From an uncultured Bacteroides sp. (GTDB lineage Bacteria; Bacteroidota; Bacteroidia; Bacteroidales; Bacteroidaceae): DNA of 64,000 bases. The notes below the pieces were generated by a model that searched no databases, was not told the DNA's origin, and saw nothing but the letters and a program-made list of their open reading frames with translations. This document shows positions 36,718 to 45,617 of this stretch, piece after piece (position 1 is the first letter of the stretch; each line of letters starts with the position of its first letter). Both the position numbers and the translations under genes were made by a program. Location of the stretch: the NCBI RefSeq assembly GCF_963678845.1, contig NZ_OY787464.1, positions 1,364,001 through 1,428,000 on the forward strand, given 5' to 3'.

Positions 36718-37118
36718 TTTGAATGAGCTTTATATTGTTCATAATCATAAATATAATCTTCTTGATCAAAAGGAATTGAAGCTAAAATCAACGCTAATGA
36801 GTTTGTTGAAAAATTGACCATCTGCCTCCATAATCCTTTTGGGACATACAATCCGTAGTAAGATCTGTTGAGAGAAAACACTTTTCTTTCTTTGCCGTCA
36901 TCAATGATAACATCGAAACTACCAGACAAAGCAACTATAAATTCTTGATTTTTTTTGTAAGAATGTCCCCCTCTTATCTCTCCTCCCGGAACATCATATA
37001 TCCAATACGAGCGAGCAATTTTAAAAGGTATGTGATTATTCTCCTCAATAAATGAAAGATTACCCCGAGGATCCAGAATCTTTGGAAGATTAATTATTTT
37101 TACATTATAAATTTTCAT
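36714..37118 (-). CDS. FdtA/QdtA-like cupin, second copy with HxY
   Basis: 134-residue paralogue of the downstream cupin, with the same order of blocks (RSYWIYDVPGGE, GSFDVIIDDG, GLWRQM). The GGHAHK site is replaced by GGHSYK: His52 remains but Tyr54 stands in for the second histidine. It may have a different product, be a subunit of a mixed enzyme, or be inactive. First gene after a 290-base gap with a leader motif shared with the far end of the locus. Confidence 0.85.
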   Translation of the reverse strand: MKIYNVKIINLPKILDPRGNLSFIEENNHIPFKIARSYWIYDVPGGEIRGGHSYKKNQEFIVALSGSFDVIIDDGKERKVFSLNRSYYGLYVPKGLWRQMVNFSTNSLALILASIPFDQEDYIYDYEQYKAHSK

Positions 37119-37164
37119 AGTTATATACTATTTAAGGATTTATAAACTAATCATAACGAAGTTG

Positions 37165-37182
37165 GTCACTAACATTAGTAAC
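37165..37182. promoter_or_regulatory. near-palindromic leader motif, copy 1
   Basis: GTCACTAACATTAGTAAC is an almost perfect inverted repeat 47 bases upstream of the first FdtA-like gene. The minus-strand core GTTAGTGACCA recurs 41 bases ahead of the start of the glycosyltransferase gene at 52266. The rest of the gap 37119-37406 is AT-rich with no gene. Confidence 0.45.
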
Positions 37183-37406
37183 AGATAAAATCAAGAATGT
37201 TTGTTCATAGCGAATAAGAGATAAAACATTATTTAATCATTGTGTTTTTTATGAAAAAACAATTAAAAAAAATATATTTGCTTCAATTTATAGAACAAAT
37301 AAAACAAACAAAAAGTTGTTTTGTCACCCCAAAATATCTCTAAAACATTAACCTCCGTAATATCTAAATGAAGCCGCCTAGAAATCGGAATAATGAGACT
37401 AAAAAA

Positions 37407-38420
37407 CTAATCAACCTTTATAAGATCAACTTGAGAAACAAATTTCGGAAAAAACCGGAGAAAGAATTTACTTACCGGAATAGATAAAAAAATAACAAGA
37501 AGAAATAAAACAGCCGATAATATCCAGGCATTTGTAATAAAAATCAGATACTGCCTTAACACCCATAATAAAGCCCAATGTGTACACAACACTATTACAC
37601 TATATCTTCCAAGATATGAAACAACAGGAACCTTATTTACACATTTTGAGAGAAGTAAGACAAAAAGAGTACCACTAATAGCCGACAAATAGAACGAAAT
37701 AAAACTTCCATGATATTCATTTGTTATCATCATTATATTATCAGCAAGAAAATAAACCGTCAATCCCATTACCACTAAAAAAGCTGGAATATACTTATCC
37801 AGTCTATTAGGTATCAAAAAATCCGTATCGGCTCTTACAAAGTAACCAGTACAGTAAAAAGGTATAGCAGTCATACTTGTGTCAATCCACAGAGGCAGAT
37901 TAGTTTTATTTACTCCAAGTTCATATCCATATATGCCAATCATGAAACATAGAATAATAATCAAAATTTTTTTTACTTTCTCATTTATCTTTAATATATC
38001 ACAAAAGGCCAGAACAAAATAAAAAATGATTGATGTCTCAAAAAGAGAAAGAAGAAACCAAAGAGGGGTATTCAAAAATACATCATCTTTTTCAAAAGCA
38101 ATTAATATATCGTGTGGAAGTTGAAATATTTCATGATAGTGACCAATCAAAGGCAATCCAAAACAATAAAAAGTATATGTCAATCCCATGAAGAAAAAGA
38201 AAGGAACCAGAAGCTTATTAAATTTCCTCAGCATCAAATTCCAAAAACCAGAATATTTCTTAAAAAACAAGCCTGACAAAAAGAAATACAACGGAAGCCG
38301 GAAACACAAAAGAACTCTGTTCAAGTCAGTTCCGCGCAAAGGGCCTCTAACATGGTATAACACAACAAGCAAAATACATATTCCTTTTGCCAGATCAATA
38401 AAGTCAATTCTTTTTTCCAT
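37407..38420 (-). CDS. acyltransferase-3 family membrane protein
   Basis: OafA/WecH-like integral membrane protein that adds O-acetyl or similar groups to sugars. About ten hydrophobic segments in 337 residues. The family start is clear: DFIDLAKGICILLVVLYHV with the conserved histidine, then CFRLPLYFFLSGLFFKKYSG. A close paralogue is at 57396-58439 (the two share most of their first 80 residues). It ends 288 bases before the FdtA-like gene start and is preceded by the acyl pathway genes. Confidence 0.9.
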   Translation of the reverse strand: MEKRIDFIDLAKGICILLVVLYHVRGPLRGTDLNRVLLCFRLPLYFFLSGLFFKKYSGFWNLMLRKFNKLLVPFFFFMGLTYTFYCFGLPLIGHYHEIFQLPHDILIAFEKDDVFLNTPLWFLLSLFETSIIFYFVLAFCDILKINEKVKKILIIILCFMIGIYGYELGVNKTNLPLWIDTSMTAIPFYCTGYFVRADTDFLIPNRLDKYIPAFLVVMGLTVYFLADNIMMITNEYHGSFISFYLSAISGTLFVLLLSKCVNKVPVVSYLGRYSVIVLCTHWALLWVLRQYLIFITNAWILSAVLFLLVIFLSIPVSKFFLRFFPKFVSQVDLIKVD

Positions 38421-38478
38421 CTTTATTTTTATTCTGTTTTTTTGAGTTACAACACGTTGATTTATATAACGCCTCAGC

Positions 38479-39819
38479 TTACAACCTTTTCTTTTTAAAT
38501 CTCTCAGAGAATTCCACTTCTTTCATTAGCAAAACTCTTACAGGTATTTTATACCGTTCAAGTTTTCCCTGACAAAATAAGGTCACTTTTTTTTTTGCAT
38601 CAGAGACACTTATATCCTCATCAAAAAGTATTTTAGCAACAACAATTTGTCCAGTAATAGGATTAGATTCACCAAATACAATACAATCTTTTACCCTCTC
38701 CATCTGAAACAGGACAGACTCCACCTCCGATGGTAAAACCTTTTCTCCCCCTACATTTATCAATTCTTTATTCCTGCCTACAATTTTAATATATCCATCA
38801 TCCATTTCCTCAACAAGATCACCTGTTTTAAACCATCCATCATCCGTAAAATGTTCCATGCTATAATTCAGATAACCTAGTATCTGGGTTTTAGTCCTTA
38901 TAAAAAGTTCTCCATCAACAATTTTATATTCAGTATTCGGATCATCTATTTTTAATTGAGTACTGGTAGATGACCTGCTTAATGTCTGCGAAATACCTGT
39001 TTCACTTGTTCCGAAGGTCTGCAGGAATTTCACTTCCGGAAAAACATCTTTCAACCTTAGAAGTAAAGCATCCTGCATTGGTTCCGTTCCATAAGTTATC
39101 ATTCTCAGACTTGAAAGATCGTATTTCATGTATGATTCGCTTATGAGAATCAGGTTTAAAAATGTAGGCGATGCCGGAAGTACATTAACCTTATATTTCT
39201 CAATCAGTCCACATACATGCTCTGGATTCCTATTTACGGGAAAGACCATTGTTGTTCCCATAGAAAGACAGCTGAGCAAAGTATTTAGCCCACCTATATG
39301 ATCAAACATAAGAAAAATAAGAAACGTAAGATTTCTTCCTTTTTTATTTCTGAATGAATCAATCAGCGTATTCAGGTTATGAATCATAGCCTTCGGAACA
39401 CCTGTTGATCCACTACTAAAAAGCACAAGTCCCGAGACATTCATTGTTCTCAGATCACATATTAGCAGATGAGTTTCATTCTTACCGAAATATTCCTTAA
39501 ATTCAAGATAGCCTTTCTCAATGGAGATAATATAATTACAACCTGCCACAGAAAGTTTTTCCTCTATTTCAGCCTCTATTCTAGAAGTAACAGGGACTAT
39601 TATATTTCTGTTTTCATACAAAGCAAAAAATAATGCTATTGATTCAAAACAATAATCAGATATGATTGCAATCACAGCTCCTGAATATAATTTATTCTGC
39701 ACTTCATCATAGTACATTCTTATCTGCTCGGCAAGCTGAGTGTAAGAATACTCATTTCCGCCAAAAATGACAGCAATCTGTCCGCCTTTACTTTGAATGT
39801 AGTCTACTATCCAACTCAT
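38479..39819 (-). CDS. AMP-dependent acyl ligase (acyl-CoA/ACP synthetase)
   Basis: ANL-superfamily enzyme that activates a carboxylic acid with ATP and hands it to CoA or a carrier protein. The P-loop-like SSGSTGVPKAMIHN, the TFGTSETG motif, GWFKTGDLVEEMDDGYIKI and GRNKELINVGGEKVLPSEVE hinge are all visible, with a basic C-terminal FKKKRL. 446 residues is short for the family. It is encoded 6 bases after the reductase and near two carrier proteins, so it probably loads one of them. Confidence 0.88.
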   Translation of the reverse strand: MSWIVDYIQSKGGQIAVIFGGNEYSYTQLAEQIRMYYDEVQNKLYSGAVIAIISDYCFESIALFFALYENRNIIVPVTSRIEAEIEEKLSVAGCNYIISIEKGYLEFKEYFGKNETHLLICDLRTMNVSGLVLFSSGSTGVPKAMIHNLNTLIDSFRNKKGRNLTFLIFLMFDHIGGLNTLLSCLSMGTTMVFPVNRNPEHVCGLIEKYKVNVLPASPTFLNLILISESYMKYDLSSLRMITYGTEPMQDALLLRLKDVFPEVKFLQTFGTSETGISQTLSRSSTSTQLKIDDPNTEYKIVDGELFIRTKTQILGYLNYSMEHFTDDGWFKTGDLVEEMDDGYIKIVGRNKELINVGGEKVLPSEVESVLFQMERVKDCIVFGESNPITGQIVVAKILFDEDISVSDAKKKVTLFCQGKLERYKIPVRVLLMKEVEFSERFKKKRL

Positions 39820-39825
39820 AACACT

Positions 39826-40524
39826 TTAACTAATACCTCCTAAATAAATAACTTGCCCTGTAATAAAATCACTCTCACGGGAAAGAAAAAATTTAACAAC
39901 ATTCAATACATCATTGAATATCCCCATCCTCTTTATACTCTGACGCTGAATCAGTGCTTTGATTTTATCTTCCGGAATATTCTTAATCAAATCAGTTGAT
40001 ATTGGAGTGGGTCCAACAGCATTCACTGTAACCCCCCATTCACCAATCTCGGCAGCCAGAACCCTAGTTAGTTGTTCTACTGCCGCTTTTGATGATGAAT
40101 AAACAAGTTCTCCACTTAAATGAAGAGGCACGGCAACTGTCGAATAATTAATTATTCTTCCGTTTTTATGTTTTATCATATACCTTGCCACTTCACGACA
40201 CATAAGAAATGTCCCTGTAAAGTTTGTTTCCATTATTCTTTTTACAGTTGAACATGGAGTTAAAAGTGAATGATTCATAGAAGCAACACCGGCATTATTT
40301 ATCAGAACATCAATACGTTTTTTATTTTTATATATATCTTTCACCATTCCGGTAACAGCAGCCTCATCAGACACATCCAGCCGAAAATGAACATAATTAT
40401 CATGAGTTATGGCAGATGCCCTTCTGCTGCACCCATAAACAAAATCACCTTCATTTAGGAAATAATTACATAATGAATAACCCAATCCTTTCCGAGAACC
40501 GGTAATAATAATAACCCTATCCAT
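39826..40524 (-). CDS. short-chain dehydrogenase, FabG-like ketoreductase
   Basis: Classic SDR, 232 residues: nucleotide motif GSRKGLGYSL, NNAGVAS, catalytic Ser in INYSTVAV and the YSSSK pair, and the closing FITGQVIYLGG. In this cluster it most likely reduces a 3-ketoacyl group bound to a carrier protein to a 3-hydroxyacyl group. The start overlaps the carrier protein gene by 8 bases. A sugar-reducing role is possible but less likely given the carrier proteins. Confidence 0.85.
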   Translation of the reverse strand: MDRVIIITGSRKGLGYSLCNYFLNEGDFVYGCSRRASAITHDNYVHFRLDVSDEAAVTGMVKDIYKNKKRIDVLINNAGVASMNHSLLTPCSTVKRIMETNFTGTFLMCREVARYMIKHKNGRIINYSTVAVPLHLSGELVYSSSKAAVEQLTRVLAAEIGEWGVTVNAVGPTPISTDLIKNIPEDKIKALIQRQSIKRMGIFNDVLNVVKFFLSRESDFITGQVIYLGGIS

Positions 40525-40822
40525 TTTCCTTAGTTGCTAGCTGATTCTCAATAAAGTTGCATAAAGAGTTTATAGATCTGAAAGGACTAATACGTCCAGA
40601 CATGGCAGCTTCCGATGTTAAAGACACCTCAACTCCCTCATCAAAAAAAGCAGTTTCAATATCAACGATGACATTGACCAGCCCTATTGAATCCAGAATC
40701 TTATTCTCACCAATCAGAGGAGTATAATTGTCTATACCTGCAGAAATATCATTATTTATGCAATAATCTTTTAATACTTTAAAAACAATAGTTTCTATAT
40801 TCTTCTTTACCATCACGATCAT
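40517..40822 (-). CDS. acyl carrier protein 1
   Basis: 101-residue acidic helical protein with the phosphopantetheine attachment motif ILDSIGLVNVI (Ser45). The start overlaps the KAS III stop in an ATGA arrangement; a second Met at codon 4 (40813) is also possible. Dedicated carrier for the acyl pathway in the locus. It is about 20 residues longer than housekeeping ACP. Confidence 0.82.
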   Translation of the reverse strand: MIVMVKKNIETIVFKVLKDYCINNDISAGIDNYTPLIGENKILDSIGLVNVIVDIETAFFDEGVEVSLTSEAAMSGRISPFRSINSLCNFIENQLATKENG

Positions 40823-41862
40823 TTATTAATAGGTTTATAGAAATGAGTATCACACAAACAGCAGGCAACACTTCCCCAGGATAATCCAACGCCGAAACCA
40901 CTCATAATAACCTTATCGAGCTTAGATTCCAACGGGCAGATGTCCGATAGTAGTAAAGGAATGCTGGCAGGTCCTGTATTTCCAAAGTTTACTATATCAA
41001 TAGGTACCTTTTCTGCCTGAGCCATCAGTTTCTTACGGATAGAGTTAATAATAAACTTATTCGCTTGGTGAAGGGCAAATAAATCAACCTCTTCCTTTTG
41101 CCAGTTCATCTGTTCAGCCAGTTCATTGATATTAGGAGGAACATTCGTTATGGCAAAATCGAAAATAGCCATGCCATCCATATACAAATCTTCCTGAGTT
41201 CTGCCATTCTTGTCATTATCAAATAAAAGTATCTTACTTTCTTCAGAAGCTTTGTTTCTGAAACCTCCTGCAGGAATAATCAATTTATCATAGCCACTAC
41301 CGTCGGAACATAAGGAAAATCCCATTTCCTTGCCTCCTCTGGTCACCAAAGTAGCCGTTCCACTATCCCCAAACACCATTTTCAGGGATTTATCTTTTTC
41401 ATTGACCATCTTTGTAGAAGTATCTCCACACAATACCAGTACGTATTCGCATGCGGCAGAGCTTATCCACAACGCAGCCTGAAGTAAGCCATAGATGTAC
41501 CCTGAACACCCGTAATGAATATCAAGACAAACAGTCTCTTTACTTATTCCAAGCCTGTCTTGCAAAATAACAGATGTGCACGGTAGAATATAATCATTCG
41601 TCTGGGACACAAAAACAAGTCCTCCAATCCTCTCTTTATCAATTTCTTCATTCTTCATAAGATAAATTGCAGCTTCAAAACAAAGATCAGAAGCAGTTTG
41701 CCCCTCATTAGCCACTCTTACCCGTTCTACTCCAGTTGCATTGATAATGCTTGCAACAACTTTATCTCCATATTTCTCACCCAGAGATGCAAGTTCTAGC
41801 ACATCAACAGGCAAAAAAGAGGCAATGGCCTGAATCTTAATACCAGGTATTATTGTTTTCAT
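40819..41862 (-). CDS. beta-ketoacyl-ACP synthase III-like enzyme
   Basis: Thiolase-fold enzyme of 347 residues that condenses a starter acyl-CoA with an extender on ACP. The Cys-His-Asn triad is intact: Cys119 in DIHYGCSGYIYGL, His near 265 in LFALHQANKF, Asn near 293 in NFGNTGPASIP. The separate SDR and two carrier proteins indicate a short, special acyl chain such as 3-hydroxybutyryl, destined for a sugar, not for membrane lipids. It could also act as an acyl transferase between carriers. Confidence 0.9.
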   Translation of the reverse strand: MKTIIPGIKIQAIASFLPVDVLELASLGEKYGDKVVASIINATGVERVRVANEGQTASDLCFEAAIYLMKNEEIDKERIGGLVFVSQTNDYILPCTSVILQDRLGISKETVCLDIHYGCSGYIYGLLQAALWISSAACEYVLVLCGDTSTKMVNEKDKSLKMVFGDSGTATLVTRGGKEMGFSLCSDGSGYDKLIIPAGGFRNKASEESKILLFDNDKNGRTQEDLYMDGMAIFDFAITNVPPNINELAEQMNWQKEEVDLFALHQANKFIINSIRKKLMAQAEKVPIDIVNFGNTGPASIPLLLSDICPLESKLDKVIMSGFGVGLSWGSVACCLCDTHFYKPINK

Positions 41863-41872
41863 GATAGATCAC

Positions 41873-42106
41873 TTAGTCTAAATTCAACAACACTATTTCA
41901 TACAAATCATTTATTGTCTGAGAGTAACGAATATCATCAGCTTTAATTCTAACTTGGTACTTCTCGTCAATCATCACAATAATAGAGAGCGCCACCAGCG
42001 AGCTCCACTCTTCAAGTTCCTTAAACCTTGTTTCAGCAGTAAACTCATCCGAATCAGTCTCATCAAACAGGTTCGCAAGGTTTTCAGTAAATTTATTAAA
42101 ATCCAT
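41873..42106 (-). CDS. acyl carrier protein 2
   Basis: 77-residue acidic protein with the carrier fold (DSDEFTAETRFKELEEW) and attachment Ser36 in EEWSSLVALSII; the residue before it is Ser, where most carriers have Asp. It is encoded 10 bases before the KAS III gene and 4 after the GNAT gene. Two different carriers in one locus suggest that loading and extension, or extension and transfer, use separate proteins. Confidence 0.78.
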   Translation of the reverse strand: MDFNKFTENLANLFDETDSDEFTAETRFKELEEWSSLVALSIIVMIDEKYQVRIKADDIRYSQTINDLYEIVLLNLD

Positions 42107-42110
42107 ATTT

Positions 42111-42659
42111 CTATCTTTTTACGTTTAACAAATCAAGCAAATACTCTTTCTTAAGCTCAAATGTCTCTTTCGGCAATTCAAAGAAATAATCAAGTTCCGT
42201 TTCCCTTACTTTTGCCGGATCAAAAAGTTTGTTAATCCATAAAACCTTCAGATTCTTTTTTCTTATATCATACCTATCATAACACAAATCAAGCATCTCA
42301 AATATAATTTCCCTTACAATTATCAATATCAGAACAGGCAGTTCAATAGGAAGTCCCGGTTTGCAAACCCAACTTCCTCCTGTAGCATCTGTTTCATGAA
42401 TATCATAAATTCTATTCAGCCCAACAGGTTTATTATCATAATAATAAATAAAATAATATTCCTTACCTTCCCTTTCCTTTTCTTTATATTTCTTTATCCA
42501 TTCCTTCTGCTTTTCTAAATTATCTATGGTTGAATTTATAAAGCGACTTAACTTAGAATCTGTTCTAAGTTTCAATATAAACTCTGCATCATTCTCATCA
42601 ACAAGCCTTACATGCAAGCCATACTTATCCATAGAAAATCCATCTTCCAGTTTTTTCAT
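42111..42659 (-). CDS. GNAT-family acyltransferase (RimJ/RimL-like)
   Basis: 182 residues; opens YGLHVRLVDENDAEFILKLR, the usual first strand and helix of RimJ/L-type GNAT enzymes, followed by YYFIYYYDNKPVGLNRIYD. Related proteins acylate amino sugars such as UDP-4-amino sugars (PseH-like). Next to two acyl carriers, it is the best candidate to move the finished acyl group onto a sugar amine. Confidence 0.75.
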   Translation of the reverse strand: MKKLEDGFSMDKYGLHVRLVDENDAEFILKLRTDSKLSRFINSTIDNLEKQKEWIKKYKEKEREGKEYYFIYYYDNKPVGLNRIYDIHETDATGGSWVCKPGLPIELPVLILIIVREIIFEMLDLCYDRYDIRKKNLKVLWINKLFDPAKVRETELDYFFELPKETFELKKEYLLDLLNVKR

Positions 42660-42722
42660 AATATTATTAATAAAAAAATTGTGGACATATTATTCGTCAA
42701 TACATAGTAAATCTCCCAGTCA

Positions 42723-43391
42723 TTATTCCTTCCAGGCTGGTTTGGCCGGTAAGTCTTTCAGCCACCTGTACGGCAAATCACTTTTAGGAGAAGCCACCAC
42801 CCAGGCAGTGATGAGTATCAGTTTAATATCAAGTATCAATGATGCATTCTTTGCATACCAAACTTCCAGCTCCCCTTTGTAAGGAGCAATATATTCCTTG
42901 TAAAAAGCTCTCGGATCTTTCGCTTCCGAGGTATATTTCTCTTCATCCCGGAATACTACAGAGCCAATACCTGTAATACCTGGTTTCATTTTTCCTATCA
43001 TTTTCTGAACATTTTCAGGATAATAATTAAACGTGTTCATGGTCAAAGGCCGGGGCCCTACCATGCTCATCGATCCCAAAATAACATTAAGAAATTGTGG
43101 CAATTCATTTATCTTAGTCTTCCTAAGAAAACCTCCAAAAGGAAAAACTCTCGGATCATTTTCAACCGTAATATCTCCTGTACCTATAAACTGCGACCCT
43201 TTCATCATTGTCACGAATTTAAAGATGTAAAACGGTTCGCATCTATGTCCAATTCTTTCCTGTAAATAAAGCACTTCATTCTCACCCGTAAGCAAAAGAA
43301 TTATTGCACATGGAATAAAAACAGGCAACAGCAATATTAGTGCAATTGTCGCAATTAATATATCCAAAGCACGTTTGATAATGTTTCTCAT
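42723..43391 (-). CDS. initiating sugar transferase (WcaJ/PglC-type)
   Basis: Monotopic phosphoglycosyltransferase of 222 residues that starts the repeat unit on undecaprenyl phosphate. One N-terminal hydrophobic hairpin (LDILIATIALILLLPVFIP), then LQERIGHRCEPFYIFKFVTM, FLRKTKINELPQFLNVI with the catalytic ELPQ region, and SMVGPRPL. The substrate may be a UDP-acetamido-deoxyhexose made with the neighbouring dehydratase and reductase genes. This is a second, unrelated kind of initiating enzyme beside the WecA type at 15391. Confidence 0.93.
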   Translation of the reverse strand: MRNIIKRALDILIATIALILLLPVFIPCAIILLLTGENEVLYLQERIGHRCEPFYIFKFVTMMKGSQFIGTGDITVENDPRVFPFGGFLRKTKINELPQFLNVILGSMSMVGPRPLTMNTFNYYPENVQKMIGKMKPGITGIGSVVFRDEEKYTSEAKDPRAFYKEYIAPYKGELEVWYAKNASLILDIKLILITAWVVASPKSDLPYRWLKDLPAKPAWKE

Positions 43392-43434
43392 AATATTTAT
43401 AATTAAGAAATTTGTACGCCTTAATTTTCCCTTA

Positions 43435-44331
43435 CTATCTAATCTTAAAACAGCTAATCACCTCCATTGGTTTCCAACAAAGCTCCTTTTGAGCCTTCTC
43501 ACTTGAGAAAGTCAGATTTTCTGTTATCTTATTCATTTTCATTGAATTTATAGGAGCCTTATTTCCTATACAATCACCAACCCAGGCCATCAACCTGGCA
43601 ACCCAGTAAGGAACAGATAATGGTACTTTCTTTCCTAGCTGGGAAGCAATCAGGTATTCCAATTCTCGGAAAGTCGGTTGATAATTGTCGCATACATTGT
43701 ATATTCCTCCCTTTTCAGCTAATTTTGAGATTAAGTTCGCTATATCCTGTACCATCAATACACTCTTGCGTGCTCTCCCTCTGCCAATACTCAGATATTT
43801 GCCTTTATCAATCGCCTTTATCATATCCCCAAGATTACCTGGAGGATTTGGTCCGGCTAACAGCGAAGGACGTATAATTCCCAATATCACATTTTTACAT
43901 CTACACCAATCGATAAGAAATTCTTCAGCTTTTATTTTGCTCAATGCATAAGGAGAAGTTCCGTTCAGAGGATGTTCTTCAGTAATATTTTCACCGGAAT
44001 CTATTCCGTAAACAGCCACAGAACTTATAAATATCAATGCTCCCGGTACACCCACTCTCTCCAGTGCCCTGCACAAATTAACCGTTCCCTGATAATTTAC
44101 ATTGAAAAATATCTCATATTCTTCTTTAGATTCAGGTACAAAATGAGCCATTCCTGCGGCATGAATAACAACGTCATAAATCTCACTAAACGAAGGAATT
44201 GCTTTCGATAAATCAACCTGATAATCATCATCCGGAGACATCCCTACAGTCGTTATATTATAATTCAGGTCTAATATAGGCTTGATATTAATTCCCAGAA
44301 ATCCTGAAGCACCTGTAAAAAGAAGGTCCAT
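43435..44331 (-). CDS. NAD-dependent sugar epimerase/4-reductase (SDR)
   Basis: Extended SDR of about 298 residues; the start at 44331 (MDLLFTGASG) is preferred as it begins the Rossmann strand. Motifs: FTGASGFLGIN, HAAGMAHF, the catalytic ISSVAVYG Ser and SPYALSK (YxxxK). Such genes beside an initiating transferase often code for the 4-reductase that makes UDP-QuiNAc or UDP-FucNAc for that enzyme. The exact sugar cannot be read from sequence. Confidence 0.8.
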   Translation of the reverse strand: MDLLFTGASGFLGINIKPILDLNYNITTVGMSPDDDYQVDLSKAIPSFSEIYDVVIHAAGMAHFVPESKEEYEIFFNVNYQGTVNLCRALERVGVPGALIFISSVAVYGIDSGENITEEHPLNGTSPYALSKIKAEEFLIDWCRCKNVILGIIRPSLLAGPNPPGNLGDMIKAIDKGKYLSIGRGRARKSVLMVQDIANLISKLAEKGGIYNVCDNYQPTFRELEYLIASQLGKKVPLSVPYWVARLMAWVGDCIGNKAPINSMKMNKITENLTFSSEKAQKELCWKPMEVISCFKIR

Positions 44332-44370
44332 AGTTTCATTTATAAAAACATTATCCACAATATATACATT

Positions 44371-45594
44371 TCACACAAAAGATAAGAACCGGTCAAGAAT
44401 ATTTTTTTCCGAAAAAGAAGAAATAGCCAAACCATACGATCTTTTGCCCATACCATTCAGTATCTCTATCTTATCAAAGGAAAGTTCATTAAAGAACCTC
44501 TTTATTCCATCCCTGTCAGATGGAACAAAACAATGTCCCAGATTATTCTCACGCACCATCCTTCCAATTTCACTATCACCATCACCTATAAAAAGTATCG
44601 GTTTGCCTGCCGCCATTATATTGTATGCTTTCGAAGGAACAGCAAGACCATACATTCCGTCAGATAAAGTTACAATAGCCATATCACAACAATTCAACAC
44701 ATCATTCTGAGATTCACGGCTATAGTTCCCATAAAAAGAAACATCCGTCATCTTGTGCTTGTTCACATACTCTACCATTTCTTCCTTCAAAGCTCCATTG
44801 CCCCAGAAACAAAAATGTAATGTCGGATTTCTAACTTCATTTATAATCTCAAGCAGTTCAACAAGTCCCTGTACCCTCCCTATATTTCCAGCATACTGAA
44901 TCACTATTTTATCAAGTAATTTATATTTTTCCAGATCAGATTTTTCACGTCTTAAAGGATAAATCAAATCCGTTTCAGCCCAATTCTCAATAACCTCAAC
45001 CTTGGGCTGACGCTTGTATCCAATCAGCTTTCTAACCATAATTTCTTTCATATCACGACCTATTACTAGCAGTAAATCAGCTTTTGTGTAAGCTGAATTG
45101 AACATTTTTCTGAGCAGCTTATACAAATCAGTCTCCGATGATTTAAATATCCGGGCTGGAATTGTATTCTCAGGAAACACATCATGGACCAGAATCACAA
45201 GATGGAACTTTTTCAGCCTCTTGATCCAGGAAACAAAAATGAGAAGGGGAGCCGGATTAGTCACAATAAACACCTTATCTCCATGCTTTACCTTACCAAA
45301 CAAATAAAATGCCATCCGCAAACTCAACATCACAAGCTTCAAAATCCTTGCTGGCAGATTATTCTTATTCAGAGATATACCCCATAACCTTAACAACTTT
45401 ATCTCTTCATTCAGAGAAAGAAAAGAACCACTACTCTTCTCTTTCTTATCCGCATCATAAGTAGCAGGCCCACAAACCACATTCACCTCATACTTTTCAA
45501 CCAGTTTATTTGCTATTTTCGTGAGAATATACGATGTTGATGTTTCTTCCGGATAGAATAATTCTGTCACAATCCAAAGCTTTCTTTTTTCCAT
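44371..45594 (-). CDS. family 4 glycosyltransferase (WbuB-like)
   Basis: About 408 residues; the start at 45594 (MEKRKLWIV) removes an overlap with the downstream frame of the epimerase. GT-B fold, with the donor-site sequence QYAGNIGRVQGLVELLE and the AVPSKAYNIMAAGKPILFI loop near the C-terminus. WbuB-like enzymes transfer L-FucNAc, which fits the FnlABC genes directly upstream. Linkage and acceptor are unknown. Confidence 0.85.
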   Translation of the reverse strand: MEKRKLWIVTELFYPEETSTSYILTKIANKLVEKYEVNVVCGPATYDADKKEKSSGSFLSLNEEIKLLRLWGISLNKNNLPARILKLVMLSLRMAFYLFGKVKHGDKVFIVTNPAPLLIFVSWIKRLKKFHLVILVHDVFPENTIPARIFKSSETDLYKLLRKMFNSAYTKADLLLVIGRDMKEIMVRKLIGYKRQPKVEVIENWAETDLIYPLRREKSDLEKYKLLDKIVIQYAGNIGRVQGLVELLEIINEVRNPTLHFCFWGNGALKEEMVEYVNKHKMTDVSFYGNYSRESQNDVLNCCDMAIVTLSDGMYGLAVPSKAYNIMAAGKPILFIGDGDSEIGRMVRENNLGHCFVPSDRDGIKRFFNELSFDKIEILNGMGKRSYGLAISSFSEKNILDRFLSFV

Positions 45595-45617
45595 ATTCAT
45601 TTGGATATAAAAAAATC

